64,000 bases of DNA. It comes from Phoronis australis. Its lineage: Eukaryota > Phoronida > Phoronidae. Under the pieces are notes generated by a model. That model made no database searches. It was not told the origin of the DNA and was given only the letters and a program-made list of their open reading frames with translations. The stretch spans positions 185,644-249,643 of the forward strand of contig NMRA01000599.1 of the NCBI GenBank assembly GCA_002633005.1. Direction: 5' to 3'. The position numbers and the translations under genes are program-made. The first letter of the stretch is position 1. Every line of letters starts with the position of its first letter. Positions 56,316 through 64,000 of the stretch are shown here, piece by piece.

Positions 56316-56822
56316 CGCCACTGAGTTAAGTAATAAGTGTATTTCGTCTTCAATTTCTGAACGGTTGCAAATTTCGCAAAGTCTATCTTCCTTTGGAATG
56401 TCATGGTGCCAACCAGTTTCTATTTTCAGTTGGTGTCCAGAGCACCAGAATTTGGCTAGAATTCTACGTAGAGTTGGTGGTAGACTGTAAAGATATTCTT
56501 CACAAGATAAATTTGTTTTGAAAACAGAGTAAAATGAGCACTTGCTAGAGCTCTGCACTGATGTCCTCCATTCTTGGGCAGCACAATCCAACAATCTTTG
56601 CTTAAATTCTGATATAAATAAATGAATGTTACCCCGTCCACTTATCCATACCTCCCCAAACCCGTATCTGAATAAAATATCTTTTACTGCACTGGCCCAA
56701 TTTGCTCGTCTTCCCGCAGCATCCTGTAACTTTTCTTTGGGTATCTGGGGCTATTCATCTGTAGAATTTTGGTCCAGTAGATTTCGGGTCTGCACAAAGT
56801 ATTTCACAGATAATAAATGCCT
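56316..56822 (-). pseudogene. LINE RT C-terminal fragment (same family as 42362-43033)
   Basis: Minus-strand frames match 42474-43033 at most positions and extend further 5' (upstream blocks near 56700-56800). Here the knuckle keeps LCEICN, whereas the other copy has LFEICN. It is truncated at the N. Confidence 0.75.
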
Positions 56823-57482
56823 GCCGTATTCTCCTCTGTGAAGACAACTGTACAAAGCTGGAGCCAGTTATCAATCTTTTGGAGAGGAAAATGTGTTTTA
56901 CGACGAGTATTACAGTGCGACAGTGAGACCGTGGAGACCCAGGCAGGTGAAATCCATTTTGATGATGACCTTGATACCCAATGTGCTGTTGTTAGGGTCG
57001 AGACATCAGGGAGGCAACTTAGGCTGAAGGGCAAAATTGATACTGGGGCCCAAGTTAATCTCTTGAATACTGCCACATATAAGAAGCTGTACGGGGCCGA
57101 TGCAGTCAAAAAACTCCGGAAATCCGCTGTCAAACTGATTGGTTATGGTGGTAAAAGTTTCACCAATCATGGCAAGTTTTGAATAGGTCGTGTGTGCTCC
57201 ACAACGTCGTTGGACATAGGGTACCCTCTTTGTCTCAGATTTTGGAAATATTCTATTCTCGTTGAGGTTCTACAAAGCAATGAACATAGTGAAAACACTT
57301 TGCAATGAGCCCGGTACTTGCAAAGATTGTAACGGTGACTTCGACATCAGTGAAGTCAAGTCAGGAAAAGAGAATTGTGTCAAACGAGATGGACCGATCA
57401 GAGTCATCTCCACAAAGCAGGTTATTGAAGACGCCAAGGATGTTTTTACAGGAGTTGGGAAACTGAAGGACTATAAGTATAA
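56823..57482 (+). pseudogene. Gypsy protease and pol N-terminal fragment
   Basis: A frame ending at 57182 carries an aspartic protease active site (IDTGAQVNLL, codons near 57040-57065), the part missing from the Gypsy element at 40108-47445. 57262-57482 repeats 43065-43275 at high identity. It is abruptly joined to ITIH sequence at 57483. Non-functional fragment. Confidence 0.75.
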
Positions 57483-57773
57483 AAGAAGATGAAGTGAAGA
57501 AAAAGACTTTGCAGAGCGAAGCCTTGACAATGTCGCTTAAGTATAATTTTGTGACACCTCTTACCTCCATGGTTGTGGTTCAGAGTAATTCGCAAACACA
57601 GCGAGGACTAAGAGTTATGGAGAGACGCCGTCATAAGGTCAAAACTGCATGGAGCTTGGCTGGTGGCCTTCATGCTTCCAGATTGGTAGTAATGGGATTT
57701 TCTGTTGTTTCGTTGCTTTACCATAAATTGTAGGGCCTTAAGTAAAAACTTGAGTAACAATATCTGTTCTAAG
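57483..57773 (+). pseudogene. ITIH-like 3' end, duplicated segment copy 2
   Basis: An open frame (57494-57733) encodes the last 78 residues of the ITIH-like protein, identical to copy 1 apart from one silent-position difference, preceded by transposon sequence instead of the rest of the gene. It is either the second haplotype's gene end behind a transposon insertion, or a true partial duplication. The flank continues into unique sequence, so this copy probably carries the genuine downstream region. Confidence 0.88.
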
Positions 57774-60591
57774 AACATTAACATATTGTGTGTACGGGAT
57801 GTAGCGATGTTCCCACGCCCCTGTATTTGAAATCATGTTTTTCCATAAAAGATGTCCAAGTGCTTCGCAGACAGACACATGGGCCTTTGCTCTGCTTATA
57901 GGTGCAGGTGCCTATCGCCTGTATGCACATGTCTGAGGTTGTCCATTCCTTGATTAGAAATAGCTGCTTAATTTAGTACTTGTCAACTACCATCTTTTGA
58001 TTAGATAAGTTTCAGTCACATGCTATTTTAGGAAGTTGTGCTCAAATGTTTCGCATGTGAAGGTGCATGCGCCTAATGCCGGGTATAGGAACAGCTTAAC
58101 ATATGGGCGCATTGGCCTAAGTATGCGAAGGTTATAGCTAACCCGGAATGTGGAAACATCTCTGTTACCGCACTGGTGAATGAATAAACCAATTTTCTTA
58201 ATCCAGTCGTCACTCAGTGGCTTAGATGAAATCTTTTTGTCACATCCAAGTCCAAACTGGCCATCTAGACACTGTAGGCTGATCTACTGATGCGAGTTAT
58301 TTTTGCCACCACCTAGTACGGAGTCCCTTCTGTTGTTGGGCAACCCTGTAGGTAAATCCTCGTTGTTGCGTACCAGATCTAATGTAATGGACTCTCCTAA
58401 ATACTTTTTCCTCCTTTGAAATAGTACTACGTGTTTGTGGAAGTAGCATTTGTCACATGGGCCTATATGGCAGGATACTTTATGATTTATCAGAGAAAAA
58501 ATTTAAATTATACATTAACAGACGATTGAACTTTTTTTCCGGAAGTGATTCTGTTATGTAGTGTGTTGTTAGTTTCTGTGTACCGGTAATGTGGCCGTAT
58601 TAATGTCCTTACTTAAAATTTTGTGACTTTCTTAGATATTCAAGTGTTTCACTTTGATTAATAAACGAGGTTTCATCATATACGCAGATGGTAATGTAGG
58701 AAATGCATGCCGTTTATCTGCCTCATGCGCCAGTAGATTTACAAACACGTATATTATTGGGCCGGTTTAAACACAAATTGTTTAAATTGAGAAACTGAAA
58801 AATTTGCGAGAAAGAATTGAACCGACCACTGGCGTTAGAAATCAAAGTGACCGATTCACGTTTACCACAAGGAACTGAGTTACACTTTCGGGATTTGGCG
58901 CAGTTTTAATGTATCGTTGACTTTTCAAATTTTATATTTGCATTTTTGTCTTCGTCTGCAAAAAATTGTGGTTAGCGAGTTATTTTTTCAGAGTCTAATG
59001 AGACGCCATCGTAATAAAGACAATGCAATTAATAAGTTGGGGTTGGTTTTGTAACCGATCATAGGTCATTAAATTTCGTGTGAACGGGTATCTGAATGTG
59101 AGAGCTATCCTTCAGCAATTAGATGGTTATTATTCTTCAATTGTGATTCTGTAGTATTTTGAATGTATTGTACCATATTTTGTGACAGCCTGTGCGTGTT
59201 TGTGTGAAATAATTGTTAAGTTCCAAGATTAAAAATAATTGCAAAGCTTAGACTTAGCGGGTAGCGCTATATAAAAACTGAATATATCGTTGTCATTTTT
59301 ATTGTTGTCACAAACTTGCAGTTTAATAGTTTAATTTACAGGAAAAATGCGTTTTATTTCAACTGTGTTGCGATGAGATATGTTTATTAATAAATTACAC
59401 CAAACTCAGTGTTCAGAATTCACTCACTGCTCTATCGAATCATCTGTCTTGTAATTTTAAAGGCAAAACCAGCACGCTCATAAATAGATGTCATTTTGGA
59501 TGTCACTGTATGTTGAAGTTTATAATTTTTCAGGCAGTGTGATAGTCATTAGCTTACTATTTCTAATCAAAGTATTGAAACGAAAATTGCCACGTGATCT
59601 ACTGCGTCACAAAAAGATGACTTCGTAGTCGGTGGCTAGTGTGCTGACTGTAGAAGTTCGTTGTGTGAAATACACTCATCCGAACGCGTTCCGTGGTTCT
59701 TCATATTCGTACTCTTCAAGGCTTGTTCCATCCACATATCAAGCATATTTCTCCAAAATGTTCTTACAAGGCTATCTGATGCAAGATCATTTGATACAAT
59801 ATTCGTCAAATTCCATATGACGCCGTGTACGTGTACATTCCTACAGTGTACCACTAAAAAGATCTTTTGGCTTAGGCACAGATGTCCCGCTTTTTATGCT
59901 GAAGCCACTGTTACGTTTTTCAGTCTTTCCCGTTTTTAGTCCTTAATTGTTGAGACCGTGACAACTATGCTACAGGTGTTCAAGATGACATTGTCTCTTT
60001 TTATGAATATTGTTATTTTCCACTTTCTTTATTAACACAACAATCCATTACGGTATCATACACTACATGTATCGGAATTGCTAATGTGCTAAATATAAAT
60101 GTTTACTTTATGAAGAAAAAAGTTTTATGGAAATTCCTACACTGCAATCAATGTGATTAGCTATCCACAGTACATTTCAAGGCAACGTGATGGATGTTTG
60201 CCCATTGTTATCTATCAGAAAACCTTTATTTTGCAAATTTCGGATAGATACTTGGAGTAGTTTAAAGCATTTTTTTTCGTAAATGTCACTGCATTCTGCA
60301 TCTGAAGAATCTAATTGAATCAAAACGGCACCAAGGGTCCAATTAATTAAAATATAGTAATATGTATACTTTTGGATGAATGCCTGACTAAATCATCCAC
60401 AGCACGTGTGAGGGACCCATATTCTAAAACCTGTGTCTTTATACCGCGGTAGAAATCTTTTGAATCATTGATATTATTTCCCTACTGGCTTAACTAGTCT
60501 TTTATGTAACATCTCTGGTTCATTTTCTATTACACCCTGTTATTTTTCGCATTTTGGTAACACTTGATTTTTATGCGTCCACATATTTATA
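57774..60591. other. 3' flank of the ITIH-like gene, no further gene
   Basis: The first part is probably ITIH 3'UTR. The rest is AT-rich with frames under 95 codons and no motif. Confidence 0.5.
58183..58188 (+). terminator. Candidate polyadenylation signal of the ITIH-like gene
   Basis: AATAAA about 450 bases after the stop in copy 2's flank. Confidence 0.4.
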
Positions 60592-62146
60592 TGCCGTCAT
60601 CCCCGTTCGTCCGGCGTCCGTTGCTCCATCTCCAAAGCCCTTTGACGTATGTTCATGAAATTTGGCAACCGTGTTTCTTTCATGGATAAGATGGCATCGT
60701 AGATTACAGAAAACAGATTCACAACTCCGACATTTTCTTGCGTATTATCCTATAGAAGCCTTTACTCTCCTAAATTATCTGTTGCAGTTTCCGGTTAGTG
60801 TATTTTGACGACACAACGTCCCACCGTGATTAGCAGACGACGTACTTGCCGGAAATAATCCCAGATAATTTGGCCAGGTGTCGCTAGTGAATAATGATGT
60901 CATTGCTTCTGGTTAAGAGCATAGATTTCGTCCATTGTAAAAATACGGAGTTGGCGATCCATGTACTTATAGTCTATGACGGCATGAACAAGCTTTGGAC
61001 CCGTCCGACTACTGGTGTGCCCCCTAATGGTAATTTTAGTTTTTAACGTTTACTTCTGTATCTTCAAATGTCCTCAACGGATTTTCATAAAATGTGACAT
61101 GTAGGCATCTATTAGTGAGACGAAAATGTCTTTCAGTTTTCGGATGGAGTCGAGGTATTTTGTGCCACCTAGTGGCCATTTTTACTGTTTTACAGTCTGT
61201 TTTTTGGTGTCTGCCCCTCTATTAACCAAACCGCTCGAAGGATGATTGTGCCGGAAAGTTGGCATGTATGTTCTTACTATGAAGAGGACGGCTGACGATG
61301 ATTGTCCGACTACTTTTGGGCTTAATAGTGGCAGTTTTGTTTTCTTTTGTTTTTTTACCCATAGCTGTATCACCTAAACCGTTTGCAGAATCTTTACTAA
61401 ATTTAGCAAGTGTATTTGTATGATGTTGACAATGGACATCGACGACTTTCGTACGGATATGGATTACTGATGTTCCCTCTAGTGGCAATTTTAGTTTTTA
61501 GGTTTACCTCTGTATCTTCAAAGGTCCTCAACGGATTTTCAAAAAGATTGAAATACTGACATATGTTGGGAAAATGACGCTATTCTCCGGTTCTCGGGTG
61601 GAATCGTGCCACCTAGTTGCCATTTATGCTGTTTTCGAGTCTGTTTTTGGTGTCCACCCATCTATCAATCAAATCATTCTAAGGATGATTTTGAAAATTG
61701 TCGTATATGTTCTCAGTGTGAAGATTACGGTTGACGATGACGACTTCGACAACTGTGGCGCCTCCTAAAGGTAGTTTTGTTTTGTTTTGTGTCCATAGCT
61801 GTATCTCCTAAATCCACTGCAGGATCTTTAAATTTAGTAAGTGTATCTATGTGAAGCTATTAACAGACGACGACTTTCAAGTGGATCCAACAAACCCTAT
61901 CATGTCTCCTAGTGGCAATTTCAGTTTTCCGTTTTCCTTTGTTTCTCTGAAATTCCTTGACAGATTTTTACGAAATTTGATAAATAGCTTTCTATTTAAA
62001 AGTCATGTCATTCCCCGTTTTCGGATGAATTCGACTTTTTGCGCCATCTAGTGGACATTTGTATGGTACACATAAACAATCCTAGAAGCGCATCGTTTGT
62101 GGTGCATCCGTGGGCGCATTTCAACGCTCCGCGTTGCACTTGTTAT
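60592..62146 (-). repeat. Complex repeat family with ~440-bp tandem units, copy D (most complete)
   Basis: Inverted relative to copies A-C. One end (62146 inward on the minus strand) has GTGCAACGCGGAGCGTTGAA. The other (60592-60640) has CCGTTCGTCCGGCGTCCG. Between them, GCCACCTAGTGGCCATTTT-type words recur at 61169, 61607 and 62043, a spacing of about 437 bp, with GAGTCTGTTTTTGGTGTC, AACCAAACCGCTC and TAGCTGTATCTCCTAAA blocks in fixed order. No long frame exists. It is a large non-autonomous element or satellite-like unit. The class is unknown. Confidence 0.8.
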
Positions 62147-64000
62147 AATTAAAAATATTGTTAAACCAGTCAGGTATGCGAAATGATAATGAATTATAAA
62201 TACAATAATCTTTCAGTTTGCTTCTGATAAAATCATCAAGAATTGGCAAAGGGCCTTCTAATGATAGGACTCTTATGCTATTTGATTGAAAAACGGCGGA
62301 GTTGCGAAAAGTTTTAATAACAGTTAATTCCATAGAAAGCACACACACCAAAACAAACGAATGCAAACAAGTCCCACATACCTAGGAATGGTACTGCCAA
62401 ATCATGTCGAGAATTCATTTCATTCGGGAATGGGTCATTCCCAGATCAAATGAACCCGAGATAGGATATCATAGTAGCATTCCTATGTAAGTAGGATAAC
62501 CTATTTATCCCATATATACATATATATAAACTTCGTTAAAGACACGACTAGTCTTTTTGTTATCGAGCTTGATAATGGCACGTTCGTAATTTCGGAACAG
62601 TCTCCTTTATCCTGGTGTGCAGGTATGAAGTAAAAGGCCGAGAGACATAACAAACAAACAAACAAATAAAAACAGTAGCTAGTTTCGTGACTTCATGTCA
62701 CATCATCAGGCAATGAGTGGAATGAACATATGTAGAGCGAAATAAATAGTGAAATACACGTGACAGCGGGAAGACAGGCATACAAGCAGATAGTGTGAAT
62801 GCAACAACTACCGTGTGTGTGTGTGTGTGTGTGCGTGTATCATCACGGCAATATCTCGTTGCCGTGTGCTTCGGCTTGTTGTTATGTTATGTCATATATA
62901 TGCCAAGCACGCACAGGTGTTGAAAAACCAGGAAAGTTTTATTTTACTAGAATTTTCAGTTTTTGAAATGTACAAGATAAACCACTGCACCATTCAATAA
63001 TGTCGAAATTTTATCGGAAACTTAGAAACAATCCATCCGGGAATATAAAAATTGAAACATTCCCTTAACACGGTTAAGTAGCAGTGCGTCGTCAAGTTTA
63101 GCTTGGATGAAGTTCTGAGATTTCTTGGTCATCTGTTTTCTTTCTTATCTCCTGGGCTGTAAATAGTTATAGATATATTTCCCCGTTTTGATCACAACAC
63201 TGGAAAATAACAGTGAAAATAGTGCTGATTTGCTGAACATAAGGTAAGGACAAAAGTAGACTTTACGCTACCAGCGATGGAGACTTGAGGAACGCTACCA
63301 GCAGACGATTTCGCCAATAAAAAACACATACTCGATATTAGGTCACAATTTCCTGTAAACACCGTAAAGCTCTCTGTGTAGATATACTGTATGCATCCAT
63401 TCATTGGATTTGGATTCGATTTTTCGCTGAATTAGTTGGCCGGGGACGCTATTTAGCTTGACCTACTTATGATGACCCAGATTGAAACTAACGAGATAGC
63501 CGCCTGAACACACATTCATTGGTAAATATTTTCTGATTTAGAACATTAAAACTGCTTTTTTCAGCAACGACGCCTTGGATTAATAATTTAGGTAAACCGT
63601 GCAAAGGAACGAGCTCAATCATATTTGGCGTTGTAAATGCGAATAAACTTTTTTAACATTACCTTGATATAGAGGAAATCCAGAGCGAGACTAACACTTT
63701 AAACTACTTCCTTTAACAGTCATAGACCCTATTCACGCCGACAGGAGGCGCATTCCAAAACGAGGCTCGCTACGATAGCTCTGTTAGCTTATCGGCATAG
63801 TTCTGTGTTTCAGACCGTGTTGTTCCGCGAACGGCTAGAAAAGATACGGACACCCAACTGTCTGCTTCACAATCTCTTAAGACGTTGAGATTCGGAAGCG
63901 TTGGGTCGTTGCCGCGACGAAGCAAAATATGTCCGTGTAAAATTTATAAATGTTTTCGAAAAGTTAGATCATATTTTGTCGCATGTCGGTCAGTTGTTAA
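62147..64000. other. Intergenic to window end
   Basis: Holds an AT microsatellite (TATATACATATATATA near 62512), an ACAAACAAACAAATAAA run near 62651, and the GT tract listed next. No gene is supported. Confidence 0.5.
62813..62838. repeat. (GT)n microsatellite
   Basis: Uninterrupted GT repeats with one GC unit. Confidence 0.9.

Noticed and set aside
62121-62366. 81-codon minus-strand frame ending NYNKCNAER, looking like a LINE tail
   Set aside because: Too short and its end runs into the complex repeat family. No RT block can be confirmed.
1-64000. CRISPR arrays, bacterial operons, prophage
   Set aside because: No spaced identical repeats or prokaryotic gene layout. Introns and retrotransposons show a eukaryotic genome.

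Overview
This is a fragment of a eukaryotic, almost certainly metazoan, genome. It is AT-rich, its genes are widely spaced, it uses GT-AG introns, and it is densely seeded with transposable-element debris. The gene content (a bilaterian neutral sphingomyelinase SMPD2, a class A GPCR, an ITIH-type VIT/vWA protein) and the mix of Gypsy, LINE and short inverted-repeat elements fit a marine invertebrate, perhaps an invertebrate deuterostome such as a hemichordate or cephalochordate. The species cannot be fixed from the sequence alone. One long N run (41391-42361) and single Ns at 21418, 47503 and 56315 show that this is a gapped draft assembly.

Layout. 1-14500 has no supportable gene. It holds a 1-kb TAC/GTA trinucleotide tract (3786-4790), a decayed reverse-transcriptase tail (7010-7520), a 1.87-kb non-autonomous DNA transposon with TTAA target sites (8344-10213), and an element bounded by inverted arrays of a 16-bp repeat (11428-12500). 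14581-15930 (+) is one coding exon for a 449-residue rhodopsin-like GPCR. 16000-29640 is intergenic with several short inverted-repeat elements and a complex repeat family built from ~440-bp tandem units. 39560-29877 (-) is a complete eight-exon SMPD2 gene. All eight exons join in frame to give 400 residues with every expected catalytic residue and two C-terminal membrane segments.

40108-47445 (+) is a single Gypsy-type LTR retrotransposon insertion with a perfect 5-bp target duplication (CAAAC). It is dead: its gag is broken, most of the RT palm is deleted, a LINE piece lies inside it, a 202-bp foldback sits in its 5' LTR, and a 1.35-kb DNA transposon splits its 3' LTR. 47465-48070 is a GC-rich island. 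A LINE tail ends in (AATA)n near 52989. 54265-56274 (+) is an intronless, secreted ITIH-like VIT + vWA protein. Its 3' end is repeated at 57483-57773 behind a LINE/Gypsy fragment, and the join carries a single N. This suggests two haplotypes placed end to end, one with a transposon insertion. 57774-64000 holds the ITIH 3' flank and an inverted copy of the complex repeat family.

The three host genes have unrelated functions and do not form a functional cluster. The most unusual material is the set of tiny near-perfect palindromes that behave as insertions with 9-11-bp target duplications (39282-39338, 48321-48386 and the related 40130-40331), plus the 28294-28384 palindrome, which has a natural empty site elsewhere in the window.
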